A stretch of DNA of 64,000 bases from Bacteroidota bacterium (GCA_018267385.1 JAFDYN010000020.1:1-64000); one strand, 5' to 3'. Counted from the first letter of the stretch, positions 28,401 to 36,584 are shown. Notes: generated from the letters alone by a model not told the origin. A program made the numbers and translations.

Positions 28401-30777
28401 CCGCGCTACCATTGAATATACCAAAGGCCGCACAAGTCACGGAGCCGCTGCCGCCGCCACCGCCTGCACCCGCGCCAGCGCCGGTACCTGCAGAGCCGGC
28501 TGTGCCTGAGCCGCCGGATGTCGTACCGCCGCTGCCACCGTTGCCGCCGTTACCACCGGCATTAGGGCCGGCACCCGGAGAGGCACCAGTGGCGGAGTTA
28601 CCCGCCGTGTTGCCATTTGCACCCGGTGTACCCGAGCCGGTGGCGGGGGTACCTGCCTTGCCGTCAGAGGCGCTCCCCGGTTTGATCTGGCACCTTACGA
28701 AGTTATAGTTAGAGCAGTTGGTCATGTGGATGCCATAGTTGCTATAGCCAAAGGTATCTGACCCCGATACAGCAGGGCAGTTGGCTGTCTGCAGGGTCAG
28801 GTCCTGCAGGCGGATGTACTGGGCACCATTCAGGTAGATGCCTACCAGTCTCTTGGTATTGCCCGTACCTTCCAGATTGAGCGCACTGCGATAGATAGTG
28901 GTCGCTCCCGGCAGGCTTGATTTCACCCAGTTATTCGCCGGGTCAAATCCACCTTCTATAGTAGTATAGCTGCTCAGTGTAGTGATAGGGAAGTCTACCG
29001 TATAGGTGCCTATAGCCAGTTTGATCACAGCATTATTACACTGTGCCGCAGCGAGAGCATTGTCCAGGTTGGTAGGGTCATACTGTGAGCCGCTACCGGT
29101 ACCGCTCGGTGTGGCATAGATCACGGAGCAGCTCTGCACCGGAGGCGGGCTGTTCAGGTTCACGCGCACCCTGGTGGTGTCACTAGGGCAGCCAGATGAG
29201 TCCAGCGCTACTACAGAGTACACGGTGCTGGCAGTAGGAGAGGCCTTCGGGCTGGCACAGTTGCTGCAGGTCAGCCCCGCAGTAGGCGTCCAGCTGTAGG
29301 TAGATGCATTGGTGGCTATCGTATTTAGCTGTACGGTATCAGAGGTAGAGCATATCGTAGAGACGGGCGGATATGCTACTACTGTAGGCTTTGTATTGCG
29401 GTACACTATCACCTGATCGGTCAGCGTACAGCCATTGCTATAGAGCGCAGATACCGTATAGATGGTCGTCACGGGAGGGTTGATACCTGACCAGGTCGCA
29501 CCGCTGTGGGTAGTGGTGCCATCAGACCAGGTGTAGCTCGTCACACTACCTGTAGAGGTAGCAGTCAGGCTGCCGGTCTGGCCCTGGCAGAGGTGTATAT
29601 CGGGTCCTGCATCTACAGGCGGGTTAGCCGCCGGCGCTACTACTATAGTATATGCTATAGAAGCAGTACCGTAATACGGACAAGCGTTGTTTCTCAGGTT
29701 TAGGATAAAGGTATGGCTGCCTACATCCGCCTGTGATGGCGACCAGCACACCGTGATCAGCGGCTGCACGCCACCGGAGGTGGTAAAGGTAGCACCCGGC
29801 AGGGTAGCACCGGCCAGTGTATAGTAGATGCTGTCTGCAGCATTGGCAGAGGCTGTCTGTATAGTAAAGCAGAAGCTGGAGCATGCCGTAGTATTATAGG
29901 TATACGCACCGGCTACGCCATTGATGCCGCCGCCTGTAGGGGCAGAGTTGGTACAGTTGGTCACTATCACCTGCATATCGCGCTCCACATGGCCTATCAG
30001 TACGCCGTTGCGGTATTCATCCACACCTACCTTTACTACTGCTACCTGAGACTGGTTTGGTGTGAAGGTCAGCTGGCCTGTCAGCGGGTCCAGTGTAGTA
30101 CCACCTGCGGTAGCCATAGGGTTAGTAGCGCTGTAGCTGCCCGCATAGCCCACCGTAGAGCCGGCGGCATTCAGAGAGGGCATCAGGTAGTAGTGCAGCG
30201 AGTCACCGTCAGCATCCACACCACCTTGATTATAAAGCTGTGCGTAACCATTGCAATAAACCGCTACAGGGTCATTGGAGAATACGGGTGAATTATCACA
30301 TGTCGGCAAAGTATTATTCAGGTGCGCTTCTATATAAAAGTCCTCGTTGCTCGGATTGCTCAGCGTAGTGATCGCTGCATTGCGGCAGCACATATCCCAG
30401 CTCAGTACCCAGTCTGAGCCGCAGCCGGCAGGCAGGGTGAGCGTACCCTGGAAGACGTCTTTCTCGATACCTATACCGCTGCCACCGTGGCAGGCATCTG
30501 TAGTAGAGAAACACGCAGGAGTGATATCCTGCGAGGTACCTACCTGATGCAGCGTCAGCGTAGAGTTCACACCGCACTGAGCAGATTGATAGTTGATGGT
30601 CAGTGGTGCCGTGAGCGTGATACCATTGCAATCGCGGTAGCCTGTCAGGGTCACCAGGTACTGATTGGGCCCGATACAGGAGTACGTCAGGTCGGCGCCC
30701 ATCACGTGGCTGGCATACAGCCGCGAAAACAGAGAAAACGATACCAGTAGGACAGCGAGGGATAAAAGTCTTTTCAT
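25432..30777 (-). CDS. Giant surface protein: glycine-rich segment, SprB-like repeats, type B T9SS domain
   Basis: 1781 residues. After the signal peptide (MKRLLSLAVLLVSFSLFSRL) comes an N-terminal domain opening SHVMGADLTYSC, a form common in Bacteroidota T9SS cargo, then PKD/Ig-like repeats (to about 540) and a right-handed-helix-like segment. Residues about 695-960 are extremely Gly-rich (GGxGGxGG with Ala, Thr, Asn). Later come PKD-like and SprB-like repeats (residues about 1080-1680), and the C-terminal CHU_C sorting domain (VAIADAFTPNGDGKNDE, IYNRWGEKVYE, GWDGTYKG). Predicted to be exported by type IX secretion and anchored at the surface. No enzyme motif is seen. Confidence 0.92.
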   Translation of the reverse strand: MKRLLSLAVLLVSFSLFSRLYASHVMGADLTYSCIGPNQYLVTLTGYRDCNGITLTAPLTINYQSAQCGVNSTLTLHQVGTSQDITPACFSTTDACHGGSGIGIEKDVFQGTLTLPAGCGSDWVLSWDMCCRNAAITTLSNPSNEDFYIEAHLNNTLPTCDNSPVFSNDPVAVYCNGYAQLYNQGGVDADGDSLHYYLMPSLNAAGSTVGYAGSYSATNPMATAGGTTLDPLTGQLTFTPNQSQVAVVKVGVDEYRNGVLIGHVERDMQVIVTNCTNSAPTGGGINGVAGAYTYNTTACSSFCFTIQTASANAADSIYYTLAGATLPGATFTTSGGVQPLITVCWSPSQADVGSHTFILNLRNNACPYYGTASIAYTIVVAPAANPPVDAGPDIHLCQGQTGSLTATSTGSVTSYTWSDGTTTHSGATWSGINPPVTTIYTVSALYSNGCTLTDQVIVYRNTKPTVVAYPPVSTICSTSDTVQLNTIATNASTYSWTPTAGLTCSNCASPKASPTASTVYSVVALDSSGCPSDTTRVRVNLNSPPPVQSCSVIYATPSGTGSGSQYDPTNLDNALAAAQCNNAVIKLAIGTYTVDFPITTLSSYTTIEGGFDPANNWVKSSLPGATTIYRSALNLEGTGNTKRLVGIYLNGAQYIRLQDLTLQTANCPAVSGSDTFGYSNYGIHMTNCSNYNFVRCQIKPGSASDGKAGTPATGSGTPGANGNTAGNSATGASPGAGPNAGGNGGNGGSGGTTSGGSGTAGSAGTGAGAGAGGGGGSGSVTCAAFGIFNGSAAQPGGDGAPGTAGTSGTAGGAGTVSGGFFTAGGQGGNGTAGTTGSGGGGGGGTGGAALNTRGSGGGSGGSGGGGGPGGTGGYGGGNCFGIFINSNGANGVIQECNIGPLTAGNGGAGGTGGAGGAGGTGGNGNTGGSGCQNFYGNGGNGGAGGAGGNGGNGGAGIGTRVYIASGSALTTADTTFGLVAQPTIFAANISCTNRNDTLSSAASGNWNAGANATVPTGTGTQLVTQYTVIGRKDITYSANVYSGFVNIALDQSSFIPVIQSTASVLNGDTFFVCQGSSANFNLQIASGDTFSWDFGGALSPSVYYGATQQNLTGLTFNTPGLYMIVANIKTSCCGWSPYDTAWLQVDPAPTISYTGTTSFCPGDSAHIILTGTGASYMWTPAGGVSNPTGTDVYIHPLNSTTYVASALSASGRCHADTSIAITVLTPATLAFTTVPATCGSNGGATVTPTPAGTYTYQWSPTGATTATISSQPAGNYSVTVTPQGSTCSVTGVVAISANGGVQAFVTNTIAPLCHGDCNGALKVRAIGGTSPYTYAWTTSSTIDSVYSLCAGSYTVTVTDANGCSVTTSQTLTDPQLLQVVTLDSTATQCGSACTGTATIDGQGGTGNFTYVWSPAVSPAINHPTNLCVGHYDITVTDQNGCTGTGGVTISANVPALNVTLANVPETCPGYCNASSVATVSNGTPPYAFVWSNGPTSARDSNMCAGPYTLTVTDASNCPQTIYDTIPSAGVPLRLSLAGTIESCPQKCDGTEIATVTDGFPPYTYTWSNGASTATNSNLCTATYVLTVTDSHNCTVTLSDSLAPSPNSIPGFALTTSTDNICFDKPDSAQLTAVADSLINFVWSTGVTVPSALTATITVSDSGTYQVSATRNGCVTTLTQIITGVKCDSACGVAIADAFTPNGDGKNDEFKAIYSCPVYSFSMTIYNRWGEKVYETNDITKGWDGTYKGAAMPSEVYLWYVCSREKDVTPEICKQGKLTLFR

Positions 30778-30944
30778 GTTGGGTAAAATGAAACTTGGTT
30801 TATGTGTTAATGGCTAAAATCTGGGTGAATGTGGATTGGTATAAATATACTAATCCGTATGGTAAGATGGAAATAGTGTGCAAAAGTTGCACGTTCGTTA
30901 GTATTACTGCTAAACGGTTCAGCCAATGGCCGGAATACAGGCAT

Positions 30945-30975
30945 GAAAAAAGCCATGTATAGACTACATGGCTTT
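30945..30975 (-). terminator. Terminator of the tRNA-Arg transcription unit
   Basis: On the minus strand AAAGCCATGTA and TACATGGCTTT pair around five bases and are followed by a T-run. It lies 9 bases beyond the tRNA 3' end, so it belongs to the original chromosomal tRNA gene. Confidence 0.8.
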
Positions 30976-30983
30976 GACTGATG

Positions 30984-31026
30984 TGCACCCGAAGGGAGTC
31001 GAACCCCTAACCTGCTGATCCGTAGG
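30984..31026 (-). tRNA. tRNA-Arg(ACG), 3' fragment only (element attachment site)
   Basis: On the minus strand the sequence reads CTACGGA (anticodon loop, anticodon ACG), TCAGC (anticodon stem 3' strand), a variable loop, the T-arm AGGGG-TTCGACT-CCCTT, the acceptor strand CGGGTGC and discriminator A. No CCA is encoded. The bases where the 5' anticodon stem should be (TGTGC) pair with TCAGC at only two positions, and no D-arm or 5' acceptor strand exists. The gene is therefore cut at the anticodon stem, where the integrated element begins. Confidence 0.85.
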
Positions 31027-31158
31027 CACAGGATTTTTGGTGCCATGTGTTTTTATGAATCTTAAAAGTGTTGATTTTCAATTGTTTTTGCGATTGTCAA
31101 ATACAGTTAAATACAGATAAATACAATATCCGTGTGCAAATGGTGTGCAAATAGTTTG

Positions 31159-31166
31159 TAGCTTTG
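31159..31166 (+). promoter_or_regulatory. -7 element 4 bases before the integrase start codon
   Basis: TAGCTTTG matches TAnnTTTG exactly, followed by CACT and ATG. The spacing equals that seen at 23,985 for the GH5 gene. Two GTGTGCAAA words lie just upstream (31,132 and 31,144) and could bind recombinase or a regulator. Confidence 0.45.
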
Positions 31167-31170
31167 CACT

Positions 31171-32385
31171 ATGAATACGAACGTTGTTATATCACTAGAC
31201 ACCCGCCGTAAAAAGAATGACGGCACCTTCCCTTTAATTTTGCGCCTTGGACACCAAAGGACAACGACGGCCATTCCGCTTGGCGTCAGTGTCAAGGAAA
31301 AGGATTGGGACGACAAAAACAAGGAGATAAAGAAAACCTATACCGGTGTTGAAACCGTTACGCGTCTGAATAATCTCATTCATAAAAGGCGTTCAGAAGC
31401 GATGGACATTATTCTTAAACTCCATGAGTCCGGGCGATTGAACGGGTTATCGGTAGCGGAATTAAAAGATCGCTTGCACCAAGGCGCGTCGACGGAATCT
31501 TTCTTCCACTACACAGACCAATTGGTCGAAGATTTAAAGAAAGCAAAACGCTTTGGCACTGCCAGGTCTTATAAAGGGGTAAAGGATGTCCTTAAGGTTT
31601 TTAATGGTGATAAAGACTTGCCATTTAGAAGTATCACTTACCAATTCTTAACCAAGTTTGAAACTGCCCATAAGGCTAAAAAGAAAAGCGCAAACGGATT
31701 GGCTGTGTATATGCGCACAATCCGGTCAATATATAACCAAGCGATAAAGTCGGGTCTGGTGGATAAAGAACTTTACCCTTTCATCAACTATAAGATAAAA
31801 ACTGTTCCGACTGAAAAGCGTGCTTTGGATTGGGAACACCTGCAAAAAATCATTCAGTTAGATTTAAAGCCGGATCATGTTTTGTTTAATACCCGAAACT
31901 ACTTTGTAGCAAGCTACATGATGTATGGAATGAATTTTAGCGATATGGCCTATTTGAAGAAATCTGACAGGAAGGATGGCCGTATTACTTACCGACGCCA
32001 AAAGACCAAAAAGATTTATGATATAAAGGTAACAGCCAACCTCGATAAAATTCTATCTTACTATGCAGAGAAAACAACAGGCGATTTTATTTTTCCAATT
32101 ATCAAACGCGAAGACCCACTATTGCAGGATAAGGATATTCAATGGGCGAGAAAACGCTACAATATGCGGTTAAAAGACTTGGGTGAAGAATGCGGTATTG
32201 AAAACACGCTTACAAGCTACGTTAGCCGACACTCATTTGCCACTCAAGCAATGTTACATGAAGTGCCTTTAAATGCCATTAGCACAATGTTAGGACACTC
32301 GAATTTAAAAACGACCGAGGTTTACCTGAAAAGTCTGCCGACTAAGACACTTGACGATTACAATTCAAAGATACTCCACAACTAA
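31171..32385 (+). CDS. Tyrosine site-specific integrase (Bacteroidota ICE type)
   Basis: 404 residues. Arm-binding N-terminal domain (FPLILRLGHQRTTTAIPLGV), SAM-like core-binding domain (about 105-205) and catalytic domain. Box II Arg lies in YVSRHSFATQ (about 351), followed by the His of MLGHSN and nucleophile Tyr in TTEVYLKSL (about 383). The usual first Arg, expected near SYMMYGMNFSDMAYL, is Tyr, as the first Arg is also missing in IntDOT of CTnDOT. It sits 145 bases from the broken tRNA-Arg and is the likely recombinase of the element. Its stop is 6 bases from the next gene. Confidence 0.95.
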   Translation: MNTNVVISLDTRRKKNDGTFPLILRLGHQRTTTAIPLGVSVKEKDWDDKNKEIKKTYTGVETVTRLNNLIHKRRSEAMDIILKLHESGRLNGLSVAELKDRLHQGASTESFFHYTDQLVEDLKKAKRFGTARSYKGVKDVLKVFNGDKDLPFRSITYQFLTKFETAHKAKKKSANGLAVYMRTIRSIYNQAIKSGLVDKELYPFINYKIKTVPTEKRALDWEHLQKIIQLDLKPDHVLFNTRNYFVASYMMYGMNFSDMAYLKKSDRKDGRITYRRQKTKKIYDIKVTANLDKILSYYAEKTTGDFIFPIIKREDPLLQDKDIQWARKRYNMRLKDLGEECGIENTLTSYVSRHSFATQAMLHEVPLNAISTMLGHSNLKTTEVYLKSLPTKTLDDYNSKILHN

Positions 32386-32391
32386 TCCTTC

Positions 32392-35088
32392 ATGGAACCC
32401 ATTTCACTTCACATTTTTGCAAAAAATCGCGATGCGACCGCAGTTGAAAAAGGCTATGAATATCAACGTATCAGCACCCTTCTACAATGGCTCTATAATA
32501 AGGTTAACAAAATACCCGAGGATATATATTACGATTACGGCGACGATATTTTCGGCAATGACGAGAAGCTGCGTCAACGTGATTTCCGCCAGCTTAAGCT
32601 GTACGATTCCAAAAGCTTCTCTTTCGCCAGTGAGGAAGTAAAGAAAGCCCTGGCTCATTTTTTCCTTTTGTTTTGGCAGCAAAGACAGCAAGGACACGAA
32701 TTATCATTTGTTTTTGAAACCAATAGCGGGGTTGCAGAGAAAAGAGAGGACAACGGGGCAGAGTTATTAAGCGAATGGCACAAAGGTCAAGGCAGCATGT
32801 CAGCCGACCTTATTCAACGTTGTATTGCCCAATGTAAGCCTATTGTAGATGCTTATGTCGAGAGCCAATATAAAAGGCTTGTCGCGCAGAAAGACACTGC
32901 TGATAAGGCAAAAGAGGAAAAAGGAAAATACGACGCACTCGGTAATGATGTCTGGGAGGATTTTATTTCAAGAATTACATGGATCTTTGATGGCGTATCT
33001 TCGGACGAAGCCCTTGAAAAGGTCATTAGTAATGCGTATTCCCTTATAGACGAACTACCCTTCCCCATCGGCAAAGAACAACGTGATAACGTCTTTGCTC
33101 GACTCTACAGAGAAGTTGGAAGTAAAAGTACAGAAGATGATCCGGCCAATAGATGCCTCAACGCGGATTCGATGGATAATATATTGTTATCGATGGGCGA
33201 TAACAAGGATCAAAATTACAAAGAGGTTTACGAGAAATGGCAAGGCGATGATCATCAACTGCATACGATTGGCAGATTCTATGAGATACTCAATTCAGCT
33301 AAATATTGTCGTCAGCGTTCTTATTTGAAAGATCATGCCAAGTTTTGGAAAGCATTACTTCAGGATTATCTCAACCTTGAGGACTTCCCTATAACAGTCA
33401 AAAGACAGGCGTTATACGAGGTTATATTGCTGACATTAATACCAACCCTTGATATGGATTTCGGTTCGTTGATTGGAATGGAACCCTCTGTTGAAGATTT
33501 TTTTAAAGACCTTGAACGTTATGATACAAGTAGAGATTTAGAAGATACACTAAACTTATTGACCTATATTATTACCTCGCAGAGAATTAAAAATATTAAC
33601 CTGAGCGATGAATATATTAATCAGTTAGTACAACGGTTCGATACGCTCTTGGCGGACAAATTGAACTCCGATATTTCACCTGATGAAAAATGTCGTCTTT
33701 GGGAGCTGCAAGGGTTCTTCCATCTTAATTTGGTTAATTCAAAATTAAGAGAGGGAAAGATCGAAAGTGTAATTCCAACTTTCAGACACATTATTGATCT
33801 CTTACCGCAAACTTCTTTTTATCCTATTTCACAGTTATCAAGGCGTGTTAAGGATATCATCGAGATAAATGTGCGGTTTGGTTCACCGGACACAAATGTT
33901 CAGCCCTTTGAAGATTTTCAAGAAGAAATCGATGAACTGATATTGCCGCGCGAAGGCCCTCTCAGTGCCGGTCAAACGCTTATAGAACGTGGTGTTAGCT
34001 ATTTAGAACATGGGGACAGGAACTCACACATTAAAGCTATTAACTACTTTCATAAAGCTAAAATCCTTTCATACCAAGATGATCTGTTAGAACGTTTTGT
34101 TTTGTCTTGCTTGAATATCTCGCAGTTTTATACGCCCTTGGGATATACCTTTGCGGCTAAATACTACGGTCTAAGCGCATATTGGGTTTCGCGGCACAGC
34201 ACAGACCCCAACTTATTCAAACGATTGTCCCAAGCTTTGGCCATGATTCGTTATGCAGATTTTACGCAAGGTGCATGGCTTACGGCGTCCTATGACTTTT
34301 ACGAGGAATTGGATTATAAATTTCAGTTTGACCCAGACAGTTTGAGTGATGGCGACCAACCTTGGCTTGAAGCAATTACTGAGATAGGATGCATGTTGCA
34401 TTTCATTCCGAAAATGTGTCCCGCGATGTCCGTATTTATTGAATTTTTCAAAACCCGATTTGGTCAATTCTATACTGATGAAATAAAGCCTTGTATTGAT
34501 GAATTGCTTGTGGACGGGAATGAGGCAAAGATGGAAGCGATCAATGCTCAAAGAACAACAGATCGGCTTCTTAATGACGTTGGGGCAGAAAGGGTGATTA
34601 CATGGGAGTTTCTGAAAACGAAATGGCAAGTAAGGTTTGTAAATGATTACATCACCAATGCTGTAGCTGAAGAATTTATTGCACTGTTACAGGTTATTCA
34701 GGCTGAAATAGAATTGAATGGCGCGTCATTGGCTCTCAATGTCGTTCCTGTGTTTATAGAACTCAAAGTTGATGATCAATATGCCGCAGGTAAAAAGCAG
34801 TCAGGGACGGATAATCATTGGCGGGTAGCTAGTATGAAACATAGTAGTACTGTGTCCGAAGAAGTGAATGCGCATTACCAACATCTCGCCAGTATGGCGG
34901 CAGCTATCTTTAGAAGCTTAAGCACACTTTCAAAGGAAGACTTTGCTAAAGCTTTTAATGAGTTCATTTTGAAGAATGGCCTGGATAAGAAAACACTGAC
35001 GGTAAACTCGTGTCAAAGGATATATTACCATCTCGTAGATCAAGCTAAATTTGACGAACCACAACGAACAGCTTATAGCGTGTATTAA
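32392..35088 (+). CDS. Large protein with DUF4297/Cap4-like N-terminal nuclease domain
   Basis: 898 residues. The N-terminus has the restriction-endonuclease-fold pattern GYEYQ (residues 21-25), DDIF, then RQLKLYDSKSF with a QxK triad (about 67-69), as in DUF4297/Cap4-type dsDNA nucleases that act as effectors in anti-phage systems. The long helical remainder, with repeat-like helix pairs around 560-640 (YLEHGDRNSHIKAINYFHKA), may be a sensor. It starts 6 bases after the integrase gene and is followed after 12 bases by a ParB-like gene. Defence is an inference; the family call rests on motif spacing only. Confidence 0.7.
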   Translation: MEPISLHIFAKNRDATAVEKGYEYQRISTLLQWLYNKVNKIPEDIYYDYGDDIFGNDEKLRQRDFRQLKLYDSKSFSFASEEVKKALAHFFLLFWQQRQQGHELSFVFETNSGVAEKREDNGAELLSEWHKGQGSMSADLIQRCIAQCKPIVDAYVESQYKRLVAQKDTADKAKEEKGKYDALGNDVWEDFISRITWIFDGVSSDEALEKVISNAYSLIDELPFPIGKEQRDNVFARLYREVGSKSTEDDPANRCLNADSMDNILLSMGDNKDQNYKEVYEKWQGDDHQLHTIGRFYEILNSAKYCRQRSYLKDHAKFWKALLQDYLNLEDFPITVKRQALYEVILLTLIPTLDMDFGSLIGMEPSVEDFFKDLERYDTSRDLEDTLNLLTYIITSQRIKNINLSDEYINQLVQRFDTLLADKLNSDISPDEKCRLWELQGFFHLNLVNSKLREGKIESVIPTFRHIIDLLPQTSFYPISQLSRRVKDIIEINVRFGSPDTNVQPFEDFQEEIDELILPREGPLSAGQTLIERGVSYLEHGDRNSHIKAINYFHKAKILSYQDDLLERFVLSCLNISQFYTPLGYTFAAKYYGLSAYWVSRHSTDPNLFKRLSQALAMIRYADFTQGAWLTASYDFYEELDYKFQFDPDSLSDGDQPWLEAITEIGCMLHFIPKMCPAMSVFIEFFKTRFGQFYTDEIKPCIDELLVDGNEAKMEAINAQRTTDRLLNDVGAERVITWEFLKTKWQVRFVNDYITNAVAEEFIALLQVIQAEIELNGASLALNVVPVFIELKVDDQYAAGKKQSGTDNHWRVASMKHSSTVSEEVNAHYQHLASMAAAIFRSLSTLSKEDFAKAFNEFILKNGLDKKTLTVNSCQRIYYHLVDQAKFDEPQRTAYSVY

Positions 35089-35100
35089 TAACTATAGTAT

Positions 35101-35688
35101 ATGACGTTATCGGACAGAAATCCCCTAAGTTACTTGAATTTAAGCGAAGCGGAAATTGAAAGTTTTCGCAAAAAGCTAGAAATAGATAATGAGCGTCATC
35201 GTCTTAGATCACAGGCACACGATAAACTCTATAGTCTTTATAAAAATGGTCAGTTACCGCCGGTAAAACCTCTGTGGCATTTAGACGAAAGAGATATTGA
35301 TTTTTCTAAGCAGAAAGACAATCTTGAAGCACACCATTTTTCACAAGGATTCACCATTATTCCTGATGTGCCGATTGATTTGCTCTTGGCAAATTTCCCA
35401 GAAGGTGTAGCGGATATGTTTCACGAAAAAAAATTGTTTCGTGAGGAAGGTGATTTAGGGACAACTGACATATTAACCCACTGGAGTAATAATGAAAAAC
35501 TCATACCCCCTACTTTTATGGTGATGGACAAAACAATGCATGACTATTGTGATCCAAACTCCAAAGAGATTTATCCCTTTGATGGGAAGCACAGGTTAAA
35601 TGCGGCTTATAGTTTAGGAGAAACGCATGTGCCAATATTGGTTACTAATAAGCAGCTAGCTAAGATCAAAACTATCTTAGGGATATAG
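35101..35688 (+). CDS. ParB/sulfiredoxin-like small protein paired with the nuclease gene
   Basis: 195 residues. The C-terminal third contains YPFDGKHRLNAAYSLGETHVPILV (read as DGKHR, residues 161-165, then a strand), the G-x-H-R signature of the ParB-N/sulfiredoxin-like nucleotide-binding fold. The N-terminal part is helical with no known domain. Stand-alone proteins of this fold occur in DNA modification and defence loci; the biochemical role here is unknown. It is 12 bases downstream of the 898-residue nuclease gene and almost certainly co-transcribed. Confidence 0.65.
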   Translation: MTLSDRNPLSYLNLSEAEIESFRKKLEIDNERHRLRSQAHDKLYSLYKNGQLPPVKPLWHLDERDIDFSKQKDNLEAHHFSQGFTIIPDVPIDLLLANFPEGVADMFHEKKLFREEGDLGTTDILTHWSNNEKLIPPTFMVMDKTMHDYCDPNSKEIYPFDGKHRLNAAYSLGETHVPILVTNKQLAKIKTILGI

Positions 35689-35696
35689 CCCTTTTT

Positions 35697-36497
35697 CTAT
35701 TCGATATGCGCTGCGAGTACTTCATGTAGACGCCCATAACTATGTGTAAATTGGGATGGGTCTTGGTTATTATAGGTAGTTGCAAAGGCTAAAGGCTCTA
35801 AATCTTTTAAATAAGCATAATGTCTCTTAAAAAAGAACGCGTAGATACAAAGGCTTTCAAATCCTCCCCAATAAACCTGCATAAAATTAATCTCCATGTC
35901 GGCCGTCAGTCCCGCTTTTGTTTCTTCAATTTTATCCCTTCGCCTTTTGCTGAAAAACTGTAATAGTTTTTTATCATCTTCCTGTACTTTATCATCGTCC
36001 AAATGGACGTTATGAACTTCGAGCAAATCTAACCTGCCGCCTTGATTTAAATTGACTAATTCAAAATCTATACGCTTATTGTTCGGTATCACCACTTCAA
36101 CATTATTGAGCAGAAAAATCTTCGAGTGTAGAAGTTTACTAAGCACAATTAACTCGCCCAGGAAATTCAAAAATTTGTGATCATGCGCAGTAAAAATATT
36201 CGTCAGGATTGGTCTTATTTTCTTTTTTCCCTTTTCATCAAGTATCAAATTGAGTGAGCCTAATAGCTGGTCACAGAAATTTACAAATCTGTAAGCTTGC
36301 GGGTGCCCTATTTTTATTGCGAGTATCAATTCATAAATATTGGCTTCAACTTGTTTTCCCTCTTTGCCACCCGCTTCATGGAGAGCGCGTACGTCTAAAA
36401 AGGTTTTCTGGCAAGCATCCCAATCCAAAACATCTTCGCCCCCCAGTTTGATTAAATGGGGTAGATAAAAGCGGACGTTCATTTCTGTATCATTCAT
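35697..36497 (-). CDS. Possible PD-(D/E)xK-like protein, unknown
   Basis: 266 residues. A central section, NFLGELIVLSKL, VVIPNNKRIDFELVN, DLLEVHNVHLDD, follows the strand-helix-strand order of restriction-endonuclease folds (Glu, Asp, then Glu-Val-His in place of E-x-K). I cannot tell whether it is active. The rest is helical and ends in an alpha-rich domain. It is convergent with the ParB-like gene (8 bases apart) and divergent from the polymerase remnant. No family name can be given. Confidence 0.6.
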   Translation of the reverse strand: MNDTEMNVRFYLPHLIKLGGEDVLDWDACQKTFLDVRALHEAGGKEGKQVEANIYELILAIKIGHPQAYRFVNFCDQLLGSLNLILDEKGKKKIRPILTNIFTAHDHKFLNFLGELIVLSKLLHSKIFLLNNVEVVIPNNKRIDFELVNLNQGGRLDLLEVHNVHLDDDKVQEDDKKLLQFFSKRRRDKIEETKAGLTADMEINFMQVYWGGFESLCIYAFFFKRHYAYLKDLEPLAFATTYNNQDPSQFTHSYGRLHEVLAAHIE

Positions 36498-36571
36498 AGT
36501 GTTTGCTTCTTAATTCACTGATTATAAGGAGAGTATGAGATTTATTGGAAAATCAGGTAATGCTATTTACT

Positions 36572-36584
36572 TTAGTATTACTAA
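36572..36584. promoter_or_regulatory. Palindrome upstream of the polymerase remnant
   Basis: TTAGTATTACTAA is a perfect inverted repeat (TTAGT-ATT-ACTAA), 11 bases before the remnant reading frame. It could be the operator of the lost SOS-type polymerase cassette. Confidence 0.35.

Noticed and set aside
28096-28708. Plus-strand frames rich in Pro/Ala or Thr/Ala
   Set aside because: They are antisense shadows of the glycine-rich segment.
30984-31100. Complete tRNA gene
   Set aside because: No D-arm, 5' acceptor strand or pairing 5' anticodon strand is present in the adjoining sequence.
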